Shown in pieces: positions 8,360-16,399 of a stretch of DNA of 64,000 bases (its first letter is position 1; every line of letters begins with the position of its first letter). The stretch comes from an uncultured Oscillospiraceae bacterium (lineage in GTDB: Bacteria > Bacillota > Clostridia > Oscillospirales > Ruminococcaceae). The DNA lies in NCBI GenBank assembly GCA_910584715.1, contig CAJUAN010000001.1, positions 124,001-188,000 of the forward strand. Direction: 5' to 3'. The notes below the pieces were generated by a model. It had not been told where the DNA came from. It ran no database searches and saw only the letters and a program-made list of their open reading frames with translations. Both the position numbers and the translations under genes were made by a program.

Positions 8360-9289
8360 ATGCCTATTAATATTCCGAACAATCTTCCCGCATATACCGT
8401 GCTTAACAACGAAAACATTTTTGTAATGACCGACACCGCCGCGGCTCACCAGGATATCCGTCCGCTCAGAATAGCTATCGTCAATCTGATGCCGAAAAAA
8501 ATCGAGACGGAGACTCAAATACTGCGCCTGCTCTCCAATACGCCCATACAGGTTGATATCGAACTTATCCAAATGGCAAGCCATGTAACTAAAAACACGC
8601 CCATCGAGCACCTGACAAAGTTTTACAAAACCTTTGACGATGTAAGCAATGAGCGTTTCGACGGACTTATCATAACCGGCGCTCCCGTAGAGCAGATGTC
8701 ATTTGAAGAAGTCGATTACTGGAAAGAACTCTGCGAAATAATGGAGTGGTCAAAAACCAACGTCTGTTCCACTCTTCACATATGCTGGGGAGCTCAGGCA
8801 GGTCTTTACTTCCACTACGGAATCCCAAAGTACGATCTTTCAAAAAAAATGTTCGGAGTATTTCCGCACAAAGCGGAGGTCTCAAATAATCCGCTGTTAA
8901 GAGGATTTGATGAAAAGTTTAATATACCCCATTCACGTCACACCGAGATCAGACGAATGGACGTGGAGCGCGTAAAAGAACTGAAAATACTTGCTTCCTC
9001 TCCCGAATCGGGAATAGCAATAATTTCCGACGAGACCGACAGGCAGTTCTTTATTATGGGACATCTTGAATACGACCGCTTTACCCTTGCAAACGAATAC
9101 TTCCGCGACAAGGACAAAGGCTTGCCTATTGAGATTCCCAAGCATTATTTCCCATATGATGACCCGTCGGAGCCTCCGCATTTCAACTGGCGGTCTCACG
9201 CAAACCTGCTTTTTTCAAACTGGCTTAACTACTGCGTTTATCAGAAAACGCCGTACCGTCTTGAAGAACTTGAGCCGCTCGTTTATTGA
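8360..9289 (+). CDS. metA: MetA-type homoserine O-acyltransferase, predicted acetyl-CoA specific
   Basis: 309-residue MetA. It activates homoserine for methionine synthesis in the cytoplasm. The nucleophile Cys142 (H-I-C-W-G), His235 and Glu237 (M-G-H-L-E) are all at the family positions. Residue 111, which sets acyl-donor choice in studied MetA proteins (Gly for succinyl-CoA, Glu for acetyl-CoA), is Glu in A-P-V-E-Q, so the product should be O-acetylhomoserine despite the usual succinyltransferase label. AAAGGAG lies 11 bases before the ATG. It follows the lipoprotein gene closely; no SAM or T-box leader is seen directly upstream. The last codons lie inside a terminator hairpin. Confidence 0.95.
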   Translation: MPINIPNNLPAYTVLNNENIFVMTDTAAAHQDIRPLRIAIVNLMPKKIETETQILRLLSNTPIQVDIELIQMASHVTKNTPIEHLTKFYKTFDDVSNERFDGLIITGAPVEQMSFEEVDYWKELCEIMEWSKTNVCSTLHICWGAQAGLYFHYGIPKYDLSKKMFGVFPHKAEVSNNPLLRGFDEKFNIPHSRHTEIRRMDVERVKELKILASSPESGIAIISDETDRQFFIMGHLEYDRFTLANEYFRDKDKGLPIEIPKHYFPYDDPSEPPHFNWRSHANLLFSNWLNYCVYQKTPYRLEELEPLVY

Positions 9290-9306
9290 GCGGCTCAAGT
9301 TCTTTA
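9266..9306. terminator. Terminator hairpin overlapping the end of metA
   Basis: GAACTTGAGCCGCTC (9266-9280) is a perfect 15-base inverted repeat of 9288-9302, with a 7-base loop. The T-run on the plus strand is short (TTTAC). The metA stop codon (9287-9289) falls at the loop/stem edge, so the stem arm encodes the last metA residues. It separates metA from the converging cheC-like gene. Confidence 0.7.
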
Positions 9307-9326
9307 CTATAACGCAATAAGACTTA

Positions 9327-9941
9327 TCAGCATTCAACACCGATTTTCCGCATAAAATCCTTAATAGTATTAAGCTCCGGAAAAAACAGCACATTAAACG
9401 ACTTGTGACAATCGGTTATTTCAATGGAGTTATTTACAAAACACATTGACGTTGCATTAGCTCCGCTTATGGAAAGAATTTCCGACGACGGAGAGGTAAC
9501 GTTTTCAGGCACGGAAATATCAACAGTCATTCCGGACATAAGCGCGAAGCTGTTAGCATATGCAGCTGACACGATATTTACCGTTTCACGGACAGCCGAC
9601 GTACTCATTTCGTCCATATCTTCCTTTTTTTGTATTGAAACGCCGGGAAAAAAAGTTTCCGCAAGTCTGCTTATAAAAGCGTACGGAAACACAAAAAGAA
9701 CCGAACCGAGCATATCGCCGCAAAGCTTTATGAGAAAAGCCTCCGAATCGGAACTGTGCATATCGGCAATCTTTCCCGCCAGAGCTGGGGCAAGGATTTT
9801 TACCTGCGGAGTTGATATATCAGTAGCCGATGATATCATCTGCGACACGGCTGTAGCGGCGTTTCCTGCGCCGATATTGCATATTTCCTGAAGCACAGAT
9901 CTATGCATTTCTTCAAATTCATTAAAACTGTTCAGTGACAT
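9327..9941 (-). CDS. cheC: CheC-type chemotaxis phosphatase
   Basis: 204-residue CheC/CheX/FliY-family protein. Two copies of the phosphatase signature are present: E-I-C-N at residues 19-22 followed 22 residues later by Pro45, and R-E-T-V-N in the second half with a matching Pro. CheC dephosphorylates CheY-P and binds CheD. No other chemotaxis gene lies near, so this is either a stand-alone copy or one acting on another receiver-domain protein. The ATG at 9941 overlaps the stop of a possible 46-codon gene, suggesting coupling. A GGAGG sits 12 bases upstream, a little far. Confidence 0.85.
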   Translation of the reverse strand: MSLNSFNEFEEMHRSVLQEICNIGAGNAATAVSQMISSATDISTPQVKILAPALAGKIADMHSSDSEAFLIKLCGDMLGSVLFVFPYAFISRLAETFFPGVSIQKKEDMDEMSTSAVRETVNIVSAAYANSFALMSGMTVDISVPENVTSPSSEILSISGANATSMCFVNNSIEITDCHKSFNVLFFPELNTIKDFMRKIGVEC

Positions 9942-10072
9942 ATATAACCGCTGCCTCCATAGTTATTTGTGATATTTGCTGATTCCGCTGTCGGTGTATG
10001 CGCCCGGTTTGCGTCTCCACCGTGGGAGGTATGATCTAAATAGTTTGTTCCTGATTTTAAAAGTATTTGCAT
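9932..10072 (-). CDS. Possible small protein upstream of cheC (46 residues)
   Basis: A 46-codon frame starting at the ATG at 10072, with GGAAGG about 11 bases upstream, ends by overlapping the start of the cheC-like gene by 10 bases. The peptide is polar, rich in Gly, Asn, His and Thr, with no membrane segment. The overlap and ribosome binding site argue for translation; the lack of any recognised family argues for caution. It may be a short leader cistron coupled to cheC. Confidence 0.35.
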   Translation of the reverse strand: MQILLKSGTNYLDHTSHGGDANRAHTPTAESANITNNYGGSGYICH

Positions 10073-10166
10073 ATAATAGCCGCCTTCCGCAGTATACCTT
10101 CGGACAGGCATACGACCGCACACAAAACTAATTTATGTGCGGTTAGATTTCTGTCAATTTCCTGCA

Positions 10167-11813
10167 TTAATATAACAGCTTGAAGAGTTTTTTCTTTTCG
10201 ACCGCAAACTCGCTTTCGGATATAACTCCATTATCAAGCATTGATTTAAGCTTTTTGACCGCTGATTCAAAGTCTTCGAGAGACATACTTTCCGCATTCG
10301 GAACAACCGCCGCTCCGGCTTTTTCAACAGGCTTTACAGGCATAGCGGGTTCTTCCATAACGGTATTCTTATGCTCTGTTTTTTCCGCCTCAGCAGGCTC
10401 ATCATTCTTGGACTTAGGCTCTTCGGCAGAAACCTCCGCCTGCTTTGGCGCAAGCTTTTTGGCTATCTCCTTGGTCGGATCAAGCTCCTCAATTTCAGCA
10501 GAAACCTTTTCAGTACGAACCTCTTCCAGCTCGTATTCCTCAGTTGTTACGGGAATGGAAAGCTCCTCTATTTTATCGGGATTTTTCTGTATAGTCTCTA
10601 CAGGCATAGAGTTGATCGCTTCCTCATCAGGTTCCTCCGATATCTCGTCCATAAACGACGTTACTGAGGACATATCGTCCGCCCTGATACCCAGAATATC
10701 GTCAAGCCCGAGAATATCCTCAACAGTAACCGAATCACTCTTGGGTGCAGACGCCGGAGCAGGAGCAGACTTTGGCGCGGCAACAGGGGCAGGCGCCGGT
10801 GCAGGTTTTGGAGCAGGCGCTGAAACCGGCTTCGGTTCCGGTGCAGGGACGGCAGGTATCGCAGCAGCAGGTTTTGAAACAGGCGACGGCTTAGGTTCAG
10901 ACGCCGCCGCTGGCTTTGGCGAGGGCTTGATCATATCGCGGTAACCGCTTGTCATGCTTTCAAATTCATCGTCCTGAGCCCTGCGAATAGCCTCGCGTTC
11001 TCTGAGCTTCCGTTCATTCTGAAGCTCAGACTTGCTGTCAAACTCAGCTTTAGCATCACTGACTGCTTTTATAATAGCATCGTTATCGTCAAATTTTGGC
11101 AGAATTATCCTGCGGCGGTTCATGACCCCATTGGAATCATCGTCGCACTGAATATAAATAGGAGCCATTTTATTGTTATTATTTATGTATATCTTGGTAA
11201 TTTCGCCCAGTCCGCAGGTAAAGCGCGAATAAGTGGGATCGTCTTCCTTAACGCCGGTCTGGTCGCATATATACGCGGTACCGTAAATATGCTGAGCGGT
11301 AACAGTAATATTTATGTCCTGCGGTTTTGACAGCATATTCTCTCTATAGACCGTTTCAAAATAAGCAAGTTTTTTCTCACTGTATATGGCAGCCTGGTTT
11401 ATTACGGCAGGATTATCATTTTCTTCTTCCAGTTCTTTTCTCTTATCAAACGCACTTTTTGCGTCGGATATCACTTTGACTATTTCTTCGCTGTTTTTGA
11501 ATCCCGCAAGAATTATCCTGCGGCGGTTCATGACTCCGGTGGAGTTATCGGCGCACTGCACATATATGGGAGCAAGCCTGTTATTCTGATTGATATAGAT
11601 CTTTGTTATCTCATCAAATCCGCAGTTATAGCGTGAATAAAGAGGTTCGTCCTCCTTTGTGCCGATCTGGTCGCAGATATAGCCAAAGCCCGAAATACCG
11701 CTCTCGGTAACAGAAACGTTTATATCCAACGGCTTTGAAAGAACATTTTCCTTATAAACCGTTTCGTAATAAGCAAGCTTCTTTTCGGTTAAGCTACTCG
11801 CCTGATTATCCAT
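10167..11813 (-). CDS. SHOCT-domain protein with a duplicated N-terminal unit
   Basis: 548 residues. Two related units of about 110 residues lie in the first 250 residues; each begins with E-K-K-L-A-Y and contains K-P-x-D-I-N, C-G-x-x-E-I-T-K-I-Y-I-N and M-N-R-R-R-I-I-L. They are followed by a charged helix, a long Pro/Ala linker (about 310-375), an acidic region and a C-terminal SHOCT domain (S-L-E-D-F-E, then G-V-I-S-E-S-E-F) of about 40 residues. No signal peptide or membrane segment. SHOCT domains are short oligomerisation-like modules. The ATG at 11813 is chosen over an upstream in-frame start because homology between the repeats begins just after it. Function unknown; a scaffold is a guess. 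Confidence 0.8.
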   Translation of the reverse strand: MDNQASSLTEKKLAYYETVYKENVLSKPLDINVSVTESGISGFGYICDQIGTKEDEPLYSRYNCGFDEITKIYINQNNRLAPIYVQCADNSTGVMNRRRIILAGFKNSEEIVKVISDAKSAFDKRKELEEENDNPAVINQAAIYSEKKLAYFETVYRENMLSKPQDINITVTAQHIYGTAYICDQTGVKEDDPTYSRFTCGLGEITKIYINNNNKMAPIYIQCDDDSNGVMNRRRIILPKFDDNDAIIKAVSDAKAEFDSKSELQNERKLREREAIRRAQDDEFESMTSGYRDMIKPSPKPAAASEPKPSPVSKPAAAIPAVPAPEPKPVSAPAPKPAPAPAPVAAPKSAPAPASAPKSDSVTVEDILGLDDILGIRADDMSSVTSFMDEISEEPDEEAINSMPVETIQKNPDKIEELSIPVTTEEYELEEVRTEKVSAEIEELDPTKEIAKKLAPKQAEVSAEEPKSKNDEPAEAEKTEHKNTVMEEPAMPVKPVEKAGAAVVPNAESMSLEDFESAVKKLKSMLDNGVISESEFAVEKKKLFKLLY

Positions 11814-11996
11814 TGACAAACACCACTTTCGTATAAGATTACAATGCAAACCCTTAGAACGGATCAATTGACAGAGCTATGACATTACAGTAATATTATA
11901 ACATAAATTCTTAAAATAGTCAAACATTATTAACAGAACTGTACATAAAATTTTAACAACATTTTTTTAACGATATGCACAATCCCGAATCATAAA

Positions 11997-12056
11997 GCGG
12001 ACGGAATCAAACGCAAACAATACTCTCAGCAGTGCCGCTCAGGTATCCGTCCGCCA
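11997..12056 (-). terminator. Possible terminator after the Mrp-type ATPase gene
   Basis: GCGGACGGA (11997-12005) and TCCGTCCGC (12046-12054) are inverted repeats around a 40-base loop, with TTTAT on the minus-strand exit side. The long loop makes this uncertain. Confidence 0.35.
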
Positions 12057-12063
12057 TTGAATG

Positions 12064-12891
12064 TTATTTTATTCCTTCTATGGCTTTGACAGCGTAATCA
12101 AGAAAATCTCCCGAAAAGTCCTCAATAAGACCCATATCACACTGGTGAGTAATGTCGGGAGAAATGGGGATACGACCGAGAAGCGGTATTCCCTTTTCGC
12201 TGCACACCGCGTCAATGTGGCTTTCGCCGTATATATAGATTTTCTTTCCGCAGTCGGGGCACTCCACATAGCTCATATTTTCCACAACGCCAACAATAGG
12301 AATATTCATCATATTCGCCATGCTTACCGCCTTATTAACGATCATTGACACAAGCTCCTGAGGAGAGGACACGATGACCGCGCCGTCCAGAGGGATAGAC
12401 TGAAAAACTGTCAGAGGCACGTCGCCTGTTCCCGGAGGCATATCGACAAACATATAGTCTATATCGCCCCATATAACGTCTGTCCAGAACTGCTTTACCA
12501 CTCCCGCAATAATAGGACCGCGCCATATGACAGGGTCTCCGGGATTTTCAAGAAGCAGATTAACGGACATGATCTTTGTTCCGCAGCGTGAAACAGCCGG
12601 AAGTATACCATCGTTAGTACCCTGCGCCCTGCCGCCTATGCCGAACATCTTCGGTATTGACGGACCGGTTATATCAGCGTCCATAACGGCAGTTTTAAAA
12701 CCCTTCCGCGCGAACAGGGTCGCAAGCATACCGGTAACAAGGGACTTTCCCACTCCGCCCTTGCCGCTTACCACGCCGATAACCTTTCCAACCTTGCTTT
12801 GGGAGTTCAACTGCTCAATAAAGCTCTGGGGTTCGGTTCTTTCACCGCAGTTCTCGCCGCATGAAGAACAGTCGTGTGTGCATTCGCTCAT
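12064..12891 (-). CDS. mrp: Mrp/NBP35-family Fe-S cluster carrier ATPase
   Basis: About 275-residue P-loop ATPase that carries or assembles iron-sulfur clusters in the cytoplasm. The deviant Walker A G-K-G-G-V-G-K-S follows V-V-S near residue 43; D-M-P-P-G-T-G-D is the family signature; C-P-D-C near residue 214 is the cluster-binding C-x2-C. The N-terminus has a Cys-rich segment (C-T-H-D-C-S-S-C-G-E-N-C), an NBP35-like extra cluster site also common in anaerobes. The ATG at 12891 has AAAGG 9-10 bases upstream; an ATG seven codons earlier lies at the ribosome binding site. It stands alone. Confidence 0.9.
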   Translation of the reverse strand: MSECTHDCSSCGENCGERTEPQSFIEQLNSQSKVGKVIGVVSGKGGVGKSLVTGMLATLFARKGFKTAVMDADITGPSIPKMFGIGGRAQGTNDGILPAVSRCGTKIMSVNLLLENPGDPVIWRGPIIAGVVKQFWTDVIWGDIDYMFVDMPPGTGDVPLTVFQSIPLDGAVIVSSPQELVSMIVNKAVSMANMMNIPIVGVVENMSYVECPDCGKKIYIYGESHIDAVCSEKGIPLLGRIPISPDITHQCDMGLIEDFSGDFLDYAVKAIEGIK

Positions 12892-12986
12892 TTTATCATT
12901 TCCTTTCGGCATAAAGCATAATAGCTGTAAAGAACATTATACACTAATTTTCCCCAAATGTCAACTCCCAATACATGATTTTCAGA

Positions 12987-13256
12987 TTATTCAAAATACG
13001 CGTTGTACTCCCAATCAGAGCATATTTCCGATATCGGCTTTACTTTTCCCTCTTCTCCGTATTCCTTTAAATACAGAGACGTCATATCAGTAACGATATT
13101 GCCTCCGCGTCCGTAGATATTTCGCGGCATTCCTTTATAAAAGCAGCTGACGTATTGATACTGTTTTTCAGTGTCAATTTTTTCGGCTATACACAGAAGA
13201 CTATTACCGCTTCTCTGTATTTACCCATTGCAGCTCGGATCCTGTCATAGTCTTGA
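12987..13256 (-). pseudogene. Decayed gene of unknown family, frameshifted and 5'-truncated
   Basis: Reading the minus strand from about 13256, a frame gives Y-D-R-I-R-A-A-M-G-K-Y and then stops; a second frame continues with L-L-C-I-A-E-K-I-D-T-E-K-Q-Y-Q-Y-V and runs about 75 codons to a stop at 12987, ending W-E-Y-N-A-Y-F-E. The joined reading looks protein-like, so a single indel near 13200 probably split it. Upstream the frame is closed by a stop, so the N-terminus is lost. I do not recognise the family. The rest of the 12892-13441 gap holds the promoter and hairpins listed for the kinase gene. Confidence 0.5.
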
Positions 13257-13307
13257 TAATATTATACAGAAATTGTCGGAATTTGTCCAGTTAAAACAAA
13301 AAAACAG

Positions 13308-13336
13308 TAGACTTTTTTCCGCATATAATGTATAAT
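13308..13336 (+). promoter_or_regulatory. Likely promoter of the uridine-kinase-type gene
   Basis: TAGACT (13308-13313), 17-base spacer, TATAAT (13331-13336); a second TATAAT lies at 13324-13329. The leader of about 100 bases contains two hairpins. Confidence 0.5.
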
Positions 13337-13347
13337 GTTAATAATAC

Positions 13348-13412
13348 GCTCTGCTGAACGAACAAAAGCGGAGCAAAAAAAGATCGGCGGTAATATTTCC
13401 GCCGACCGTTTT
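13348..13412 (+). promoter_or_regulatory. Two hairpins in the leader of the uridine-kinase-type gene
   Basis: GCTCTGCT pairs with AGCGGAGC (one G-U) just after the predicted start site and is followed by seven A. A second stem joins GTCGGCGG with TCCGCCGAC-type arms (about 13382-13407) and is followed by GTTTTATA. The second could act as a weak intrinsic terminator or, on the other strand, stop antisense transcription into a run of T. Confidence 0.35.
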
Positions 13413-13441
13413 ATAAAACACCGTGAAAGGATATTATAGTT

Positions 13442-14392
13442 ATGGCTGTTAATTTTATAGGAGCCGCTGAAATAAACGGCGGACTTTCCGCCGATACCGC
13501 GGGATATATCGAAAAATGCGAGAACATCTACAATCAGCGCCTTGCGGAAGCCGCCGAGAAAATATATCTCGACTCCAAAGACCGCCCTCTCGTGCTGCTT
13601 TCGGGTCCTTCGGGTTCGGGAAAGACCACGAGTGCGCTGCGCATTGGAAAACGTCTCCGCGAAAAAGGAAAATCCGTGCATATCATTTCCATGGACAACT
13701 ATTTTCTCCCCGCGGACGCGCCGTCCATAGGAGAGATACCTCTCGACGAAAACGGAGAGATAGACCTTGAATCGCCGCTCAGAATGGATATCCCCCTCTT
13801 TGCGGAGCACCTGGAAAAACTTTTCCGCTGCGAACCGATATCAATCCCAAAGTTCAGCTTCAGAACCCAAAGCCGCGTTTTCGGCGAGCCTATGCGCAGG
13901 CAAAAGGACGAGATAATCATAATCGAGGGTATCCACGCCCTTAATCCTCAGGTTACGGGAGATACCGACGATTTCACCACTTGCCTGTATGTCAGCGTAC
14001 GCACAAGAATAGTTTCCGACAACGACACAGTTCTCCACCCGCGTACGGTAAGACTGATGCGCAGACTGTGCCGCGATAAGCTTTTCCGCGGACGGAGCGC
14101 GGAGGACGTTTTTGCCATGCTCCCCGGAGTGACGCGCGGAGAAGATCTTTACATAATGCCCCATAAGGACAGAGCCGATTTTGACATAGACACTTTCCTT
14201 GCTTACGAGCCGTCGGTCTACAGGGCAATGCTACTGCCTGAACTTGAAAACGCCGCCGGTACAGGCTGCTTCGGCGAGGACGGCGAAGCCCTGCTCCGCA
14301 CTATGCGCAGGCTTGCCCCTGCCGACGAAAGCTGCGTTCCCTCAGACTCCATAGTAAGAGAATTTATCGGCGGAAGCAGTTTCAGCTATTAG
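13442..14392 (+). CDS. Uridine kinase-family P-loop kinase
   Basis: 316-residue member of the phosphoribulokinase/uridine kinase family. Walker A G-P-S-G-S-G-K-T-T at about residues 55-63 follows an N-terminal extension; S-M-D-N-Y-F (about 84) and E-G-I-H-A-L-N (about 161) are the family substrate and Walker B motifs. Compared with E. coli Udk (about 213 residues) it is longer at both ends, as are the Udk-like proteins of Clostridia, so exact substrate (uridine or another nucleoside or sugar) is open. GAAAGG precedes the ATG by 11 bases. Its stop overlaps by 4 bases the stop of the converging peptidoglycan-binding gene. Confidence 0.85.
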   Translation: MAVNFIGAAEINGGLSADTAGYIEKCENIYNQRLAEAAEKIYLDSKDRPLVLLSGPSGSGKTTSALRIGKRLREKGKSVHIISMDNYFLPADAPSIGEIPLDENGEIDLESPLRMDIPLFAEHLEKLFRCEPISIPKFSFRTQSRVFGEPMRRQKDEIIIIEGIHALNPQVTGDTDDFTTCLYVSVRTRIVSDNDTVLHPRTVRLMRRLCRDKLFRGRSAEDVFAMLPGVTRGEDLYIMPHKDRADFDIDTFLAYEPSVYRAMLLPELENAAGTGCFGEDGEALLRTMRRLAPADESCVPSDSIVREFIGGSSFSY

Positions 14393-14964
14393 GCCGATCT
14401 GCTTTTCTCCTCTTTTTCCGCCTGCTTTTTTTCGCACTCCGCCGCGCTCAGCATTGCGTGATAATTGTACAGACGCGCGAGCTTGTTCCAGGTTTTGTAG
14501 TCGACGTTGCCTGTGCATTTCTCGCCGGTAACGGTCTGCATATTCTTTATCGCGTCTGTGGTGTTTTTTCCGTAGACTCCGTTCACGTCTATAGAATCTA
14601 CATTCGCGTAAAACTCCGCTATGGTGTTGAGCATTGCCTGCAAAATAAAAACAGTGTTGCTTTCGGTACCCTCGTTTATGGAGTACGAACAATCGGGAAA
14701 AGGCATTATCGCCGCGCTTTCGGTAAAGTATTCCTCTGCGGCAAGATACGCCTCAAAAAGCAGATCCCATGTTGCACGGTCTACAGTTCCGGTCACGGGA
14801 AGCCCGTATTCCTTCTGAAACGCCCTTACCGCCTCGGAGGTCGCGTCGTCGTACACTCCCGTGGGAAGTATAAGAGGAATATTTCCGTTAATCTGTGAAA
14901 TTGTCCGAAGATATCTTTGTATTTCTGAAATGTGTTCCTTTTTTTCTTCATCTGTATAAGCCAT
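14389..14964 (-). CDS. Protein with two peptidoglycan-binding type-1 domains
   Basis: 191 residues. After a short charged N-terminus, two PG_binding_1 modules are seen (about 12-75 and 90-160); each holds the typical V-Y-D/G-D/K-x-T-x-x-A-V/I-x-x-F/M-Q pattern (G-V-Y-D-D-A-T near 37; G-V-Y-G-K-N-T near 130) followed by G-T/N-V-D. The C-terminus is Lys/Glu-rich. No signal peptide. It is the last gene of a three-gene operon with the SpoIID-like protein 16 bases upstream. PG_binding_1 repeats bind wall glycopeptides; the role here is probably targeting of the operon product. Confidence 0.85.
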   Translation of the reverse strand: MAYTDEEKKEHISEIQRYLRTISQINGNIPLILPTGVYDDATSEAVRAFQKEYGLPVTGTVDRATWDLLFEAYLAAEEYFTESAAIMPFPDCSYSINEGTESNTVFILQAMLNTIAEFYANVDSIDVNGVYGKNTTDAIKNMQTVTGEKCTGNVDYKTWNKLARLYNYHAMLSAAECEKKQAEKEEKSRSA

Positions 14965-14980
14965 TTTATACGCCCGCTTT

Positions 14981-16381
14981 CTATTCTATAATGTATCCGG
15001 GATACTGTCCCGGCTGCTTTACATATCCGAACCGCAGGTCGGAATAAACGTCCGATATAGCGTCCCACACGCCGGGCCCAACCGATCCGGTCTGAGGAAG
15101 TCCGAACTGCTTTTGGAACTCCGTCACGGCGTTCCTTGTGATAGGTCCGAAATATCCCGTCGCGCTTACATCGGGTATGTTCGGATATGTCTTATGGATA
15201 TAGGAAAGATACTCCTGAAGCACTCTGACATAGGGACTTGTCATTCCCTCGGTAAGAACCGTTCCCGGGAAAAGAACCGCGTTTTCGCCCTCGGTGTTTA
15301 TGGGCACGTTGTCAACAATACCCGCATAGGCGCGGTACAGATCGTCCCATGTCCGTTCGTCCACCGTTCCCGTCTGCGGGAGCCCGAAAACCTGCTGGAA
15401 AGACCGCACGGAATTAGCCGTCTGCTCGTCGTAAGTGCCTGTGCTTTGTACGGGAAGTACGTTCTTATAGTACGCCCCTATAACCTCAAGATAATACTGA
15501 ATATACTGTACCGGAAGTCCCGTTGCGCCGATATCCACAGGCACGGGGAACTGCTCCGGAAGCTCCTGCAATGACAAGCCCTCGGAGTTGAGCTGGGACA
15601 GCTTCTTAACGCTGGTGTAAATATAATTTATTTTATACCACGTCGCTTTGTCCACAACTCCCGTCTGAGGAAGATTGAATATCCGCTGGAATTCCCGCAC
15701 CGCGTCTGCTGTCTTGTCGTCGTATGTAACGTCTACGGGATATATTTTCGGTATGGCGGGATAGTTGGTTGATATCCTGTTAAGCTGTATTTCTATGCGG
15801 TTCACGTCCGTACCGCCGGAACCGATAGTAAGCGGAGTACCCGGATATGTGGGGATATTCGGTCTTATATCAGCGTCGGTCACAATATTTATATCATCTC
15901 CATAATAATATGTAAGTATTTCATAAGGCGTCATTCCCTGATTTGCAAGGTCTACGCTTCCCCACTGATAAAGTCCGTCGCAGGTCACTTCAATACCGTC
16001 GCAGTACGTGGCGAAAAGGGGCTCAACGCTTCCCTGGCGCACAAGGTACTCATTGAAGATATCGTCCACAATACGGCTTATCGGTTCAAAAATATCACGG
16101 TTCTCAACAAAGGAATGGTCGTACTGAATAGAATTTGTAATGTCAAAATCGTAGCCCTGTGAACGGTACCACTCGGTATAGATACGGTTCAGGGTAAAGG
16201 AAATAATTGCGTAAATGTTCGCTCTCAGCGCGTTTTCCGGCCATGTAGGATAAAGCTCGCTTGAGGCGACATTTTTTATATAGTCGGGAAAGCTAACGGT
16301 TACGTTCGCGGCGTTCTGATTGTTAGGACGCCCCAGATGCACCGTTACTGTGTCCGGGATAAACGGAACAGATTCAGGCAT
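14981..16381 (-). CDS. SpoIID-like domain protein with three peptidoglycan-binding domains
   Basis: About 466 residues. The N-terminal 185 residues match SpoIID/LytB-type proteins (S-F-P-D-Y-I-K-N-V-A-S-S-E near 30, W-P-E-N-A-L-R-A-N near 48, C-D-G and G-L-Y-Q-W-G-S near 140), related to a wall glycan lytic transglycosylase. Three PG_binding_1 modules follow (about 195-255, 285-350, 375-445), each with F-x-L-P-Q-T-G-x-V. No signal peptide is present, which is odd for a wall enzyme. The ATG at 16381 has AAAGGAG 9 bases upstream; the GTG two codons before is too close. It is the middle gene of the operon. A spore-cortex or cell-lysis role is an inference. Confidence 0.82.
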   Translation of the reverse strand: MPESVPFIPDTVTVHLGRPNNQNAANVTVSFPDYIKNVASSELYPTWPENALRANIYAIISFTLNRIYTEWYRSQGYDFDITNSIQYDHSFVENRDIFEPISRIVDDIFNEYLVRQGSVEPLFATYCDGIEVTCDGLYQWGSVDLANQGMTPYEILTYYYGDDINIVTDADIRPNIPTYPGTPLTIGSGGTDVNRIEIQLNRISTNYPAIPKIYPVDVTYDDKTADAVREFQRIFNLPQTGVVDKATWYKINYIYTSVKKLSQLNSEGLSLQELPEQFPVPVDIGATGLPVQYIQYYLEVIGAYYKNVLPVQSTGTYDEQTANSVRSFQQVFGLPQTGTVDERTWDDLYRAYAGIVDNVPINTEGENAVLFPGTVLTEGMTSPYVRVLQEYLSYIHKTYPNIPDVSATGYFGPITRNAVTEFQKQFGLPQTGSVGPGVWDAISDVYSDLRFGYVKQPGQYPGYIIE

Positions 16382-16399
16382 ATGCACGGACTCCTTTCA

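Noticed and set aside
13262..13810. Minus-strand open frame over the start of the uridine-kinase-type gene
   Set aside because: Covers the promoter and the P-loop coding sequence of the real gene; no ribosome binding site or domain.
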